A DNA stretch of 64,000 nucleotides, taken from NCBI RefSeq assembly GCF_000758685.1, contig NZ_CP009286.1, positions 3,316,501-3,380,500 on the forward strand, written 5' to 3'. The DNA comes from Paenibacillus stellifer. GTDB taxonomy: Bacteria; Bacillota; Bacilli; Paenibacillales; Paenibacillaceae. Both the position numbers and the translations under genes were made by a program. Below the pieces are notes generated by a model. It saw only the letters and a list, made by a program, of their open reading frames with translations, was not told the DNA's origin and did not search any database. Positions 45,342 to 54,872 of this stretch are shown here, piece after piece. How positions within the stretch are numbered: position 1 is the first letter of the stretch; each line of letters starts with the position of its first letter.

Positions 45342-45370
45342 CATCATATGCATCCGCCCGAATTTAGGTG
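45342..45370 (-). promoter_or_regulatory. Sigma-K-type promoter of dpaA-dpaB
   Basis: Minus strand CACC (45367-45370), 16 bp, CATATGATG (45342-45350), against MACM-N16-CATANNNTA; one mismatch at the last position. The leader would be about 37 nt. Confidence 0.65.
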
Positions 45371-45468
45371 AATGACACAGTGGAGCCGCACTGTCCCATC
45401 TCTTCACTACTTCATGCAGGCTGAAAATGGTATTCCAGGTTTAACTGGCAAGGCCGTTCTCCGGGCAC

Positions 45469-45497
45469 AAAAAAACGAGCGCCATTTAGGCGCCCGC
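45469..45497 (-). terminator. Terminator of the DUF1835 gene
   Basis: CGGGCGCC-TAAAT-GGCGCTCG followed by TTTTTTTGTG on the minus strand. Confidence 0.9.
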
Positions 45498-45527
45498 CAG
45501 CACATCTTTTCTTCATTCCGGCTATTC

Positions 45528-46553
45528 CTAGCCTGTCACCGGCTTCTCCTCCCGGCTGTCCCAACGCCAGGCCGCATGATATCCTTCAAGATGAATCCCG
45601 CCATACCATTGATCAATCCCCTGCTCCTGCACCCGGTCGGCCTTGTTGTCCAGAACGCGCTCACCAAGCCCAGTCAGGGATACCTGACGACCCAGAAATC
45701 CGGGTATCTGCTCCATCCGGGCGGGCCCTCCAGCCTGTTCAGCGGATTCCGTTCCGCTTATGACCAGAAGGGGATGAGGTTCCTTCGCCAGTCCCGACAG
45801 CATATGCCAGTACTCCAAATCTCCCATTCCCAGAATGCTCAGCCTGTCTGTTACCTGCCTGAACAGATCAAGCGGCGTACAGTCCCCCTGACGGAGTACA
45901 CGCAAGGTCGCAAGCTCGGCGATGCCAAGGCCATTGTCCACAGATGGAAGCCTGGACAGATGGGCTTTGAATGCATCATACGCAAATGAAAGCTCCGATG
46001 CCTGCAGCTCCTCCCGGCTATGCTCAAGGAAATAGGCCATATCGAGCGGATTGGCGGAGGTATAGGCTTCCCATAGACGGCTTCCCAGACTCATTTCACG
46101 CGTGCCGATGGGCCGCCATGTCCGGTTCAGGCTCATCAGCTGGCTTACCGTCAACTGACCTAACCCATGAAAAGGCTCAATCCCCGGAAACTCGCCGATG
46201 CATAGCAAATGAAGACGCGTCTCCCCCAGGTTGCGGCTGCTGAACCAGTGAAGAAGATAAGACAGCATGCTCTGATCGAACAAATCATGCTCGAACCACA
46301 ATACGATCTCGTCATGACGGTTGAACTCCTCCAGCCTGCGCTCCTGCTCGGCGCAGCCCGATTTGAAGTCTTCCGCCGAAATCCCGATACTCTTCTCCAG
46401 CACTTGAGCGCGAAGATCCATCGCTTCCGGCGCCGACAGGTTCGAAGTGAGCGGACCAGCCGAATAAATTTCTCTCCACGCCAGCACCTCTCCTTCAATA
46501 CCGCCTTCCAGCAGCTTGTCCGAGACCGCATCACCATTGACAATATGCAGCAT
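45528..46553 (-). CDS. DUF1835 domain protein
   Basis: 341 residues. The start MLHIVNGDAVSDKLLEGGIEG and the segment IVLWFEHDLFDQSMLSYLLHW are typical of DUF1835 proteins of Bacillales; a C-terminal helical part (about 180-341) resembles the associated DUF3658-type region. Function unknown; soluble, no signal or membrane segment. It lies between dut and dpaA, where B. subtilis has ymxH, and is transcribed as its own unit with terminators on both sides. Confidence 0.75.
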   Translation of the reverse strand: MLHIVNGDAVSDKLLEGGIEGEVLAWREIYSAGPLTSNLSAPEAMDLRAQVLEKSIGISAEDFKSGCAEQERRLEEFNRHDEIVLWFEHDLFDQSMLSYLLHWFSSRNLGETRLHLLCIGEFPGIEPFHGLGQLTVSQLMSLNRTWRPIGTREMSLGSRLWEAYTSANPLDMAYFLEHSREELQASELSFAYDAFKAHLSRLPSVDNGLGIAELATLRVLRQGDCTPLDLFRQVTDRLSILGMGDLEYWHMLSGLAKEPHPLLVISGTESAEQAGGPARMEQIPGFLGRQVSLTGLGERVLDNKADRVQEQGIDQWYGGIHLEGYHAAWRWDSREEKPVTG

Positions 46554-46589
46554 GGAAACCTCCTTATTGTTCGGTTGTTAGACCGCTAA

Positions 46590-46634
46590 TAAAAAGCGGC
46601 TGCACGTTCCTTCTCCAGGATGTACAACCGCTTG
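46590..46634 (-). terminator. Terminator of dut
   Basis: AAGCGGTTGTAC.../GTGCAGCCGCTT stem with two mismatches, then TTTATTAG on the minus strand. Confidence 0.75.
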
Positions 46635-46655
46635 GTGATTATAGAAATCGTCTGT

Positions 46656-47102
46656 TTATTTACCGGTGTGGCCAAAGCCGCCCGCGCCCCGCTCGGTTTC
46701 GTCCAGCGTCTCTACATGTTCGACCGTAACGGCCGGAACGGTCTGGAATACCATCTGGGCGATGCGTTCATTCCGCGCAATGGTGAATGGCTCCTGGCCC
46801 AGATTGATCAGCAGCACCTTGATTTCTCCACGGTAGTCGGCATCGATTGTACCAGGCGTGTTCAAGCAGGTGATGCCAGCTTTGAGCGCCAGCCCGCTGC
46901 GGGGGCGTATCTGGGCTTCCAGCCCGTCCGGCATAGCAATCGCGATGCCTGTCGGCACGAGCGCCCGCTGGCCGGGGGCCAGGGTAAGCTCGCCGGATAC
47001 GGCGGCAAAGAGGTCATAGCCGGAAGCCTGCTCCGACATTTTGCGGGGAAGATTCACATCTTCATTGCCGGGAAGCTTGAGCATTTGTACGTAAATGGAC
47101 AA
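46656..47102 (-). CDS. dut: dUTP diphosphatase (trimeric dUTPase)
   Basis: About 148 residues. Hydrolyses dUTP to dUMP, keeping uracil out of DNA and feeding dTMP synthesis. The conserved motifs are all present: [41 protein letters not shown] and the C-terminal [11 protein letters not shown] clamp. Start uncertain: ATG 47108 is embedded in the ribosome site (GAGGAGAG directly before it); TTG 47102 is eight bases after AGGAG, and a further ATG lies at 47084. All of these overlap the end of mlpA (stop at 47062), so the genes are translationally linked. Confidence 0.92.
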   Translation of the reverse strand: MSIYVQMLKLPGNEDVNLPRKMSEQASGYDLFAAVSGELTLAPGQRALVPTGIAIAMPDGLEAQIRPRSGLALKAGITCLNTPGTIDADYRGEIKVLLINLGQEPFTIARNERIAQMVFQTVPAVTVEHVETLDETERGAGGFGHTGK

Positions 47103-48345
47103 GATCATCTCTCCTCATTGTAGCAATTACTTTATCCGAGGTGCCGACCATCGCCGCAGACAGTGGCTGCGCGAACATCCGGTCCAGCACCTGGTTGATT
47201 TCGTATATGGTCACGTTCTGGATTTTGGCAATGACATCGTTAAGAGACTCATGACGTCCGAGCATCAGCTCGTTTTTACCCATCCGGTTCATACGGCTGC
47301 TCGTGCTCTCAAGACTCAGAATCAGGCTGCCCTTGAGCTGCTCCTTGCCCTTGCGGATTTCATCTTCATCCAATCCCTTAGCCGCGAGCTCAGCCAGCAT
47401 CTCCTTCGTCAGTTCCATGACATCCTTCGTCTGCTTCGGCGCCGTGCCGGCATAGACCGTGAACAGACCGCTGTCGGCCTGGGCGCTGTGGTAGGAGTAC
47501 ACGGAGTAGGCGAGTCCGCGCTTTTCGCGAATTTCCTGGAATAGCCGGGAACTCATCCCGCCGCCCACCGCGTTGTTGATCAGCACCATTGCATACTGCA
47601 GCGGGTCCTCAATCGAACACCCCGGAAGGGACAGGCAAATATGATTCTGTTCGGTCTTCTTCCGGCGGAAGAGCAAATCGCCATGAAAATCCGGCGGCAC
47701 CAGCGGAGCAGAAGTCCCGTGATTATTGAACGAACCGAAATACTGCTCCAGCAGCTCTATGACGCTGTCGTCAAAGTTGCCCGCCACACTGATCACGGTA
47801 TTTTCAACTGTATACTGAGCCTGCATATAAGCCCGAAGATCATCCGGCGTCATCGTCTCAAGCCGTTCCTTCAGCCCCAGAATGGAATAGGCGAGCGGGT
47901 GGCTGCCGTATGCGGCCATCGACATCAGATCATGCACGAGATCATCCGGCGTATCCTCATACATCGAGATTTCTTCCAGGATCACGTTCTTCTCCTTCGC
48001 CAGTTCTCCGGCATCCAGTTTGGAACGGAAGAACATATCCGCCAGCACATCGACTGCAATGGGAAGATGCTCATCCAGCACTTTGGCGTAGTAGCACGTA
48101 TATTCCTTTGAGGTAAAAGCATTCACATTGCCGCCTATGGCGTCGAATTGTTCCGCAATCTGCTTGGCGTCAAAGCGGTCGGTTCCTTTGAACAGCATAT
48201 GCTCGATAAAATGGGAAATCCCGTTATTGTCAGGCGTTTCGTTCCGCGATCCCGTCTTGACCCAAATGCCGAACGAGACGGAGCGGCCCGTCGCAATCTT
48301 CTCCATGACAACACGGAGCCCGTTTGATAATACCTTTTTTTCCAC
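47062..48345 (-). CDS. mlpA: M16 family zinc peptidase MlpA/YmxG
   Basis: About 427 residues. Processing-peptidase-like protease with intact zinc motif [11 protein letters not shown] (H-x2-E-H) and the distal glutamate in [17 protein letters not shown]. The second half carries the [14 protein letters not shown] substrate motif. GTG 48345 is chosen ([15 protein letters not shown] follows), because CAGGAGG lies at good spacing; the longer frame to 48411 covers a repeat element. It is the third M16-fold gene in the window, beside ymfH and ymfF, and the only one acting without a split partner nearby. Confidence 0.9.
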   Translation of the reverse strand: MEKKVLSNGLRVVMEKIATGRSVSFGIWVKTGSRNETPDNNGISHFIEHMLFKGTDRFDAKQIAEQFDAIGGNVNAFTSKEYTCYYAKVLDEHLPIAVDVLADMFFRSKLDAGELAKEKNVILEEISMYEDTPDDLVHDLMSMAAYGSHPLAYSILGLKERLETMTPDDLRAYMQAQYTVENTVISVAGNFDDSVIELLEQYFGSFNNHGTSAPLVPPDFHGDLLFRRKKTEQNHICLSLPGCSIEDPLQYAMVLINNAVGGGMSSRLFQEIREKRGLAYSVYSYHSAQADSGLFTVYAGTAPKQTKDVMELTKEMLAELAAKGLDEDEIRKGKEQLKGSLILSLESTSSRMNRMGKNELMLGRHESLNDVIAKIQNVTIYEINQVLDRMFAQPLSAAMVGTSDKVIATMRRDDLVHLRTNAQASRQ

Positions 48346-48382
48346 GTAAAAATCCTCCTGGCCCATGGCTTGCCTTGCTTGA

Positions 48383-48477
48383 AAGGATAAACACCTGATA
48401 ACGTCATCCAAGGCGCTGTGCGTTTACCGAGAATGATAAGAGTGAGATAAGCGCTAAACTTATAACTTCTTATATTG
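48383..48477. repeat. Two-hairpin repeat element, copy A, upstream of mlpA
   Basis: Reads on the plus strand AAGGATAAACACCTGA, then an imperfect hairpin, then AATGATAAG (48432-48440) pairing with CTTATATT (48469-48476) and an inner ATAAG/CTTAT helix (48447-48451, 48459-48463). Related to copies B and C near rimP. It ends 38 bp before the mlpA start codon. Confidence 0.65.
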
Positions 48478-48594
48478 AGCATTTTGCAGAACCCCTTGAA
48501 GCGATTTCAATCCGCAATCAAGCGTTCATCTTCGAGTGATGCAATATGCTGATCAAAAACCCGGGTGACTTATATCCTACCAGAAACATCCTCT

Positions 48595-49578
48595 TCACTC
48601 AACGCCGGCAGGCAAAACGCGCTCGGGCGACAGCGTCTCGCTTACCGTGCCAAGGGTCAGTCCCTTCGCCCGGATGCCGCGGATCATGCCGCGAAGCGCC
48701 TTGGAAGAGGCATTCGTCGGATGCATCAGCACAAGCGTACCTGGCTCTGCCTTGGTGGTGATCTTGGCGATCACCGAATCGGGGGAGGGGTTGCGCCAGT
48801 CCACCGTATCCACGGTCCACAGCACCGTCTTGAGTCCAAGCTCGCGGGCAATTTCCACCGTCTCCTGATTGTAATCTCCGGACGGCGGTGCGAACCAGCG
48901 GTTCTCCACACCAAGGCTCGATTTCAGCAGCGATTTCGTCTTCTCGATTTCCATGGTGGCTCTCGCCCGGCTAAGCGTGCTCATGTTCGGATGCGTATAG
49001 GCATGATTCTCGATCTCATGTCCTCGCTTCTGGATTTCCAGAGCCAGTTCACGATTTTTGCTGAGCCAGCTCCCGTCCAGAAAAAAAGTAGCCTTCACCT
49101 TCTCCTGGTCCAAAATATCGAGCATCGGAATCAGGTACTCGTTCCCCCAGGCGACATTGATCATAAAGGCAACCATCGGCTTCGCCGGATTGCCCCGGTA
49201 GATGGGCTGGGCACCCAGCTCATCCAGGCCGACAGAGGGAGGTGTCTGCTTATATACATACGGAATCGGAGAATCTGCCGGCAGAAGCAGCGCTTTCCGG
49301 TAAGTTCCCTCAACATCCACCTCCAGCCCATTGTAGCCAGGTATCGCCTTCCAGATCCGGTCCACCCTGGCGTCCACCGGCGCCTCCTTGAGCTGGGTCG
49401 CACGGGCTTCGATACGGCTGCGCAGCTCGTCTCCCTTATCCGCAAGCATTGCGGGCAGTGCGGCGACTTCGCCGCTCCGCTGCTCCGACAGCATATCCTT
49501 AATCGGTCCCGCCGTGCTGCCAAGGCCGATCACAACAGCCATACAGGCAAGCGCAACCGCTGCTTTCTCCAGTTTCAT
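48595..49578 (-). CDS. ylxY: Sporulation polysaccharide deacetylase-like protein YlxY
   Basis: About 327 residues with an N-terminal membrane anchor or signal (KAAVALACMAVVIGLGS) and a NodB-type domain (about 135-327). Metal histidines are present in EIENHAYTHPNMS and a WTVDTVDW motif follows, but the usual catalytic Asp of motif 1 (TFDDG or TFDISWG) is replaced: the segment reads AFMINVAWGNEY. It may thus be inactive as a deacetylase. Endospore-former-specific family located between pnp and mlpA as in B. subtilis. ATG 49578 follows TAGGAGG. It is preceded by a structured RNA region with a terminator (49732-49875). Confidence 0.88.
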   Translation of the reverse strand: MKLEKAAVALACMAVVIGLGSTAGPIKDMLSEQRSGEVAALPAMLADKGDELRSRIEARATQLKEAPVDARVDRIWKAIPGYNGLEVDVEGTYRKALLLPADSPIPYVYKQTPPSVGLDELGAQPIYRGNPAKPMVAFMINVAWGNEYLIPMLDILDQEKVKATFFLDGSWLSKNRELALEIQKRGHEIENHAYTHPNMSTLSRARATMEIEKTKSLLKSSLGVENRWFAPPSGDYNQETVEIARELGLKTVLWTVDTVDWRNPSPDSVIAKITTKAEPGTLVLMHPTNASSKALRGMIRGIRAKGLTLGTVSETLSPERVLPAGVE

Positions 49579-49731
49579 ATCCGGCTTCCTCCTACGGCTG
49601 CGAGGCTGTGCCTTCGATTCAGCCGTCTGCCGCAACCTTTTTGTCCAGCCTATGAGACAGGTTCAGCCAATATGACTTGTCAGCGGAAAAGATATATGCG
49701 CGCAATAGAAGAAGCCGCCGGTATCCGAACG

Positions 49732-49758
49732 TAAAAATAACTCCACATCGTGGAGTTA
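49732..49758 (-). terminator. Terminator-like hairpin in the ylxY leader
   Basis: TAACTCCA-CGATG-TGGAGTTA, an 8-bp perfect stem, followed by TTTTTACG on the minus strand, 150 bp before ylxY. It could end a small RNA or act as an attenuator. Confidence 0.75.
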
Positions 49759-49875
49759 CGGCGTCTGCGGGACTCACCGCACCCCCCGAGGCGTACGGCA
49801 ACAATTACCCGCATGAGCCCGCGTCCGATCAGGCGCCCGCCGTTTCCTGAGATCGGAACCGGGATAAGCGGGTAA
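49759..49875 (-). ncRNA. Candidate structured RNA or attenuator upstream of ylxY
   Basis: Nested perfect helices on the minus strand: TTACCCGC (49868-49875) with GCGGGTAA (49805-49812); CCCG (49860-49863) with CGGG (49818-49821); TCCGATC (49851-49857) with GATCGGA (49824-49830). The apical part contains CAGGAAACGGCGGG. A TGCGG/CCGCA hairpin (49766-49781) follows, then the terminator at 49732-49758. I do not recognise a known riboswitch class. Confidence 0.5.
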
Positions 49876-49907
49876 GCTTCCCTTTATTCAACTTGATTGT
49901 TCAATTT

Positions 49908-49947
49908 GAAAAAAAGAGCCAGAATGGTTGATCCTGCCTCTTTTCTT
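49908..49947 (-). terminator. Terminator of pnp
   Basis: AAAAGAGGCAG/CTGGCTCTTTT with a 12-nt loop, then TTTC on the minus strand. Confidence 0.8.
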
Positions 49948-49999
49948 GTACTCTCGATTCCAAGCGTCCGAAATCGAAGCTGCCACTAACCACAGGCTA

Positions 50000-52096
50000 T
50001 TAAGCCTTGGTCTCAGCGGTAAGAATCGCTTTGCGGGACAGGTTGACACGGCCCTGCTGGTCGATTTCGGTAACCTTGACGGTAATCGTATCGCCGATTG
50101 CGACAACATCCTCAACCTTGCCAACGCGCTCTGTGGAGAGCTGGGAGATGTGCACGAGTCCATCTTTGCCCGGTAAAATTTCTACAAATGCGCCGAACTT
50201 CTCGATGCGTTTAACCGTGCCGACATAGATTTCGCCTACAACAACTTCGCGAACGATGCCCTCGATGATGGAACGGGCCTTCTGGTTCATCTCATCGTTC
50301 GAGGAAGCGATAAATACGCGGCCATCCTGCTCGATGTCGATCTTCACGCCGGTTTCTTCGATGATCTTGTTGATGATCTTGCCGCCTGCTCCGATAACAT
50401 CGCGGATTTTATCCGGATTGATCTGCATGATGATGATTTTAGGCGCATACTGGGAGAGGCTCTCTCTCGGCTTCGAGATGGCTTCCATCATTTTGCCCAG
50501 AATGAACATCCGGCCTTCCTTGGCCTGCTCCAGCGCTTCCTGAAGAATCTTCCGGTCGATGCCGTCGATCTTGATATCCATCTGGATCGCCGTTACGCCT
50601 TCTGCGGTACCTGCAACCTTGAAGTCCATATCGCCGAGATGGTCTTCCATGCCTTGAATATCCGTCAGAATGGAGACATGCTCTCCGTCCTTGATGAGAC
50701 CCATCGCCACGCCGGCAACCGGCGCCTTGATCGGCACACCTGCATCCATCATCGCCAGAGTACTGGCGCAGATGCTCGCCTGAGACGTCGAACCATTCGA
50801 TTCCAGCACTTCGGATACAAGACGGATCGTGTACGGGAATTCTGTTTCATTCGGAATCACCTTGGACAATGCACGCTCGCCGAGCGCTCCATGACCGATT
50901 TCGCGGCGACCCGGTGCTCTAAGCGGACGGGCTTCACCTACGCTGAACGGAGGGAAATTGTAATGATGCATGAACCGCTTCGTTTCCGTCAGATCGATGC
51001 CGTCCAGAATCTGTACATCACCAAGGGCGCCAAGCGTACATACGCTGAGTGCCTGGGTTTGACCGCGTGTAAACAGACCCGAACCATGCGTACGGGGCAG
51101 CAGAGATGTATCGCACTCGATTGGACGGATTTCGTTCAGTTTACGGCCATCCGGACGAACCTTCTCATGCGTGATGAGGCGTCTGACTTCCTCTTTGACG
51201 ATGTCGTGAAGCACTTCCTTCACATCGGCAATGAGCTCAGGCGTCTCGATGTATTTCTCCGTGAAGACTTCCACGGTTTCATTGTTGATGGCATCGATCG
51301 CATCCTGGCGGGCATGCTTCTCGGCGATTTTAACCGCCTCGACGAGCCGACCATGCGCAAATGCACGGACTTCGGCGTTCACGTCTGCGTTGACGGCATG
51401 CAGTTTGACCGCCATTTTTTCCTTGCCGGCGATCTCAACCAGCTCTTCGATCTTCGCAACAATGCTGCGGATTTCTTCATGGCCGAACATAATCGCTTCG
51501 AGCATGACTTCTTCCGGCACTTCATTCGCTTCCGCTTCCACCATCATGATGGCGTCTTTGGTTCCCGCCACAACGAGATAGATGTCGCTCTCTTCCTGCT
51601 GGGCAATCGTCGGATTGACGATAAATTCACCGCCGATGCGTCCTACGACAACACCGCCGATCGGACCGCTGAACGGTACATCCGAAATGCTCAGCGCAGC
51701 CGAGGTTCCGATCATGGCCGCGATTTCAGGCGAGCAGTCCTGGTCCACACTCATTACAAGGTTCAGTACCTGGACGTCATTGCGGAAGCCTTCCGGGAAC
51801 AGCGGGCGAATCGGCCGGTCGGTCAGTCGGCTGGACAAAATCGCCTTCTCGCTCGGTCTTCCTTCGCGCTTGATGAAGCCGCCGGGAATTTTGCCTACTG
51901 CGTACAGGCGCTCTTCATAGTTGACGGTCAGCGGGAAGAAGTCCAGATCCTTCGGCTCGCTGGAGGCTGTAACCGTACAGAGTACCGAAGTATCGCCGTA
52001 ACGGACCATAACCGCAGCGTTCGCCTGCTTGGCAAGCCGCCCCGTTTCCAGAACGAGAGTTCTGCCCCCGAGCTGCATTTCTACTTGTTTTTGCAT
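50000..52096 (-). CDS. pnp: Polyribonucleotide nucleotidyltransferase (PNPase)
   Basis: 698-residue phosphorolytic 3' exoribonuclease, a degradosome component. Order: first RNase PH domain (1 to about 145), helical domain, second RNase PH domain (about 310-540) with [15 protein letters not shown] and [19 protein letters not shown], then KH ([18 protein letters not shown]) and S1 ([20 protein letters not shown]) domains. With rny, rnjB and ricA in the window this forms a notable set of RNA-decay genes. A terminator lies between it and rpsO. Confidence 0.97.
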   Translation of the reverse strand: MQKQVEMQLGGRTLVLETGRLAKQANAAVMVRYGDTSVLCTVTASSEPKDLDFFPLTVNYEERLYAVGKIPGGFIKREGRPSEKAILSSRLTDRPIRPLFPEGFRNDVQVLNLVMSVDQDCSPEIAAMIGTSAALSISDVPFSGPIGGVVVGRIGGEFIVNPTIAQQEESDIYLVVAGTKDAIMMVEAEANEVPEEVMLEAIMFGHEEIRSIVAKIEELVEIAGKEKMAVKLHAVNADVNAEVRAFAHGRLVEAVKIAEKHARQDAIDAINNETVEVFTEKYIETPELIADVKEVLHDIVKEEVRRLITHEKVRPDGRKLNEIRPIECDTSLLPRTHGSGLFTRGQTQALSVCTLGALGDVQILDGIDLTETKRFMHHYNFPPFSVGEARPLRAPGRREIGHGALGERALSKVIPNETEFPYTIRLVSEVLESNGSTSQASICASTLAMMDAGVPIKAPVAGVAMGLIKDGEHVSILTDIQGMEDHLGDMDFKVAGTAEGVTAIQMDIKIDGIDRKILQEALEQAKEGRMFILGKMMEAISKPRESLSQYAPKIIIMQINPDKIRDVIGAGGKIINKIIEETGVKIDIEQDGRVFIASSNDEMNQKARSIIEGIVREVVVGEIYVGTVKRIEKFGAFVEILPGKDGLVHISQLSTERVGKVEDVVAIGDTITVKVTEIDQQGRVNLSRKAILTAETKA

Positions 52097-52216
52097 AAAG
52101 TCCCTCCTTGGATGTTCAAGATAGCTTTATCTTAGGATAGGACTGTTTGTCCTCTCCCTATTCATTGATGCAGCGGCTTGGCCTTGCTGTAAAGATATAT
52201 CATGGTTAATTGCAAG

Positions 52217-52263
52217 CAAAAAGACGGCCCGGCCTTTCGCTTCAGGGAAAAGCAGCCGTCTTC
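52217..52263 (-). terminator. Terminator between rpsO and pnp, distal
   Basis: AAGACGGC/GCCGTCTT stem around a long A/G-rich loop, then TTTGC on the minus strand. Confidence 0.7.
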
Positions 52264-52311
52264 TCACGTCCAAATGGCCGCATACGAATTGCTAAATTTT
52301 TCCTTAATTTT

Positions 52312-52380
52312 CAAAAAGCAACCCAGCTGTCCCGCTGACGCTTCTCGGAAGCACATACGGTGAACAACCAGGCTGCTTTC
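52312..52380 (-). terminator. Terminator of rpsO, proximal
   Basis: AAGCAGCCTGG.../...CTGGGTTGCTT outer pairing with an inner GCTTCCGAGAAGC hairpin, followed by TTTTTG on the minus strand. Confidence 0.6.
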
Positions 52381-52398
52381 TGGTAACCTTATGGATTA

Positions 52399-52668
52399 TT
52401 AACGACGCAATCCCAGTTTCTCGATCAAAGCACTGTAACGCTGCACGTCTTTGTTCTTCAAATATGCAAGCAGCTTACGGCGTTGGCCTACCATCTTCAG
52501 CAATCCGCGACGGGAATGATGATCCTTCTTGTGCGTACGCAGGTGGTCGGTCAGATTAACGATGTTCTCCGTAAGGATAGCAATTTGTACTTCAGGAGAT
52601 CCGGTATCGGACTCGTGAGTCTTGTGCTCGTCGATCAGTTGTTGCTTGCGTTCTTGTGTCAATGCCAT
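52399..52668 (-). CDS. rpsO: 30S ribosomal protein S15
   Basis: 89 residues, the usual length. Binds the central domain of 16S rRNA early in 30S assembly. Opens [20 protein letters not shown] and contains [34 protein letters not shown] and the end [15 protein letters not shown] 52668 follows AAGGAGGTGA. It has its own sigma-A promoter (52777-52805). Confidence 0.98.
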   Translation of the reverse strand: MALTQERKQQLIDEHKTHESDTGSPEVQIAILTENIVNLTDHLRTHKKDHHSRRGLLKMVGQRRKLLAYLKNKDVQRYSALIEKLGLRR

Positions 52669-52776
52669 CCTGTTCACCTCCTTCATTATAATCGCCTGTG
52701 GCCTCGTCACCGTCCGGTGACCTCGAATGACCAAGCCAAGGTTAGAGTTGTCTGGGCTCGCCCGGCAACGTTAATC

Positions 52777-52805
52777 AGTATAGCACTATCGGATACAAAA
52801 GTAAA
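52777..52805 (-). promoter_or_regulatory. Sigma-A promoter of rpsO
   Basis: Minus strand TTTACT (52800-52805), exactly 17 bp, TATACT (52777-52782). The leader would be about 100 nt. Confidence 0.7.
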
Positions 52806-52870
52806 CGCGCAAAGAGGAAAGAATAGGAATGATTCCATCATACGGTTTAACTGTGCTTGTGTCTGTATAG

Positions 52871-53824
52871 CTAGACTTTCTTATTCTTCAAAAGATTCTC
52901 TGCTGTCTCGGCATCCAGACGGATCTGCGAGACGAGAGCGTCGATAGAGTCGAACTTGCGCTCCGGACGGATAAACTCAACGAGCTCCACCGTCATCTCC
53001 CGGCCGTACACATCTCCGGAGAAATGGAGTAAATGCACTTCGAAGGTCGGCGCCGTCACGCCTTCATGAAAAGTCGGCTTAACTCCGACATTCATGACGC
53101 CCGGCAGTACATCGCCATCAAGATGGGCTAGAACAGCATAGACGCCTTTGGCGGGGATAACGTACCTGTCCTCCAGCCGCAGATTGGCGGTTGGGAAACC
53201 GATCGTCCGGCCCCGCTGCTCGCCGTGCTCCACCACGCCGCGAAGATGATAACAGCGGCCGAACCACAGGTTGGCCAGCTCCATAGCGCCGGTCTGCAGA
53301 GCCTTGCGGATGCCGGAGCTGCTCACCTTCTCACCGTTCAATTGAAACGGAGGGACGGTCTCAACCTGCATGAAGTCAAGGCCCAGTTCCCGAAGCTTGT
53401 CAGCGTCGCCCTCCCCCTTGTATCCGAAATGGAAGTCAAAACCGACCACCGCCATCGAAATATTCAGGGGACGCAGCATATTCGCGACAAATTCCTCCGG
53501 GCTGACCTTTGAAAGCTGATCGTTAAACTCGATGACATACATAATGTCGACACCCATCTCGTCGAGCAGCTGCGCTTTGTCGGCCGGAGGAGTCAGATAG
53601 CCTTCATAATCGCCTTTGCCCATAACATCTTTGGGATGAGGGTAAAAAGTGATCACAGCCGCGGGAACACCTTCTTCGCGGGCTTTCGATACCGCTGCGG
53701 TGATCACGCTCGCATGCCCGCGATGCAGGCCGTCGAACTGTCCCAGAGCAGCAATTTGCGGCTGCTGCGGGATTCCTTCCGCATTCCCGGGCGGCACCGG
53801 ATAGGTTAACGTTACGGTTCTCAC
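52871..53824 (-). CDS. ribF: Bifunctional riboflavin kinase / FMN adenylyltransferase
   Basis: 317 residues making FMN and then FAD from riboflavin. The N-terminal FAD synthetase domain has ALGQFDGLHRGHASVI and FDFHFGYKGEGD; the C-terminal riboflavin kinase domain (about 185-317) has RTIGFPTANLRLEDRYVIPA and GVYAVLAHLDGDVLPGVMNVG. Placement between truB and rpsO matches B. subtilis ribC. No FMN riboswitch was seen upstream. Confidence 0.95.
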   Translation of the reverse strand: MRTVTLTYPVPPGNAEGIPQQPQIAALGQFDGLHRGHASVITAAVSKAREEGVPAAVITFYPHPKDVMGKGDYEGYLTPPADKAQLLDEMGVDIMYVIEFNDQLSKVSPEEFVANMLRPLNISMAVVGFDFHFGYKGEGDADKLRELGLDFMQVETVPPFQLNGEKVSSSGIRKALQTGAMELANLWFGRCYHLRGVVEHGEQRGRTIGFPTANLRLEDRYVIPAKGVYAVLAHLDGDVLPGVMNVGVKPTFHEGVTAPTFEVHLLHFSGDVYGREMTVELVEFIRPERKFDSIDALVSQIRLDAETAENLLKNKKV

Positions 53825-53948
53825 GCTGCATTCACCTGCATTTCACTAATATAATAGCAATTCAAGCTGCCTGTTGATTCAACAAGGCATTTATTAACGG
53901 AGAGCCGAGGACTCCCTGGCACGGATACAAGCCCTCTATGCTTCGCTC

Positions 53949-54872
53949 TTACTTCTGGCCAGCCTCCGAGAACACCTTCACAGGTGCAATCGAGCCCGTC
54001 TCCTCGCGCTCATAAATGCCAAGAAAGACTCCCGTCCGGTCGTAGAGACGAATCGGGCCCTTCTCTTGTACCGCAGGGTTGACCGCTTGTGCGGACAGCC
54101 GCTGTCCTTGTAGAGCCGCTGCCCGCTTCTCGTCCGACACGGTGAAAGCAGGCATATGCGAAATGGCTTCATCCGCCGGAATCAGAAAAGGCTGCAGTGT
54201 TCCGTTCAGGCAGTGTTCAGCGATCTGATCCAGTGTCAGGCACCGCTCTTCCCGGATTCCAGCAGACATCGTCCGCTCAAGCCTGACCATCACGCCAGGG
54301 AGCGACAGCGCGCGTCCAATGTCCACGCACAGCGTACGGATATACGTTCCTTTGGAGCACAGCACCCGAAACGTAATATCAGGGTATTTGCCGTCCCAAA
54401 CCATATTCAGCATTTCGATTTCGTAGATTTCGACTTCCCGGCTTTTGCGCTCTACCGTTTTGCCTTCCCGGGCAAGTTCGTAGAGCCGTTTGCCGCCAAC
54501 CTTGACCGCGGAGTACATCGGAGGCGTCTGGGAAATGACACCTTTAAACGAATTCAGTGTCTTTCTTACTTCTTCCTCGCTGATGTGAACCTCGTCTGCC
54601 GCTTCCGTGATGGTGCCCGTAAGGTCCTCTGTGTCGCTTGACATGCCGAGCCTTAATGTTGCGACATACTCTTTGGGCAGCTCCTGGATATATTCGACAA
54701 CCCGGGTAGCCCGTCCAAGACAGAGCGGCAGTACGCCGGTAACCTGGGGATCGAGCGTACCGGTATGGCCGATCCGCTTCATACCGAGCAGACGGCGCGC
54801 TTTGGCGACGACGTCATGCGAGGTAAAGCCCGCCGGCTTGTACACGGCAAGTACGCCTTCGTAGTCGCTCAT
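53949..54872 (-). CDS. truB: tRNA pseudouridine(55) synthase
   Basis: 307 residues. Converts U55 of tRNA to pseudouridine. Motifs: GVLAVYKPAGFTSHDVV, the catalytic aspartate in RIGHTGTLDPQVTGVLPLCL, and RFLCSKGTYIRTLC-like VLCSKGTYIRTLCVDIG. A small C-terminal PUA-like domain (from about 245) is present. It overlaps the nrnA stop by four bases. Confidence 0.96.
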   Translation of the reverse strand: MSDYEGVLAVYKPAGFTSHDVVAKARRLLGMKRIGHTGTLDPQVTGVLPLCLGRATRVVEYIQELPKEYVATLRLGMSSDTEDLTGTITEAADEVHISEEEVRKTLNSFKGVISQTPPMYSAVKVGGKRLYELAREGKTVERKSREVEIYEIEMLNMVWDGKYPDITFRVLCSKGTYIRTLCVDIGRALSLPGVMVRLERTMSAGIREERCLTLDQIAEHCLNGTLQPFLIPADEAISHMPAFTVSDEKRAAALQGQRLSAQAVNPAVQEKGPIRLYDRTGVFLGIYEREETGSIAPVKVFSEAGQK

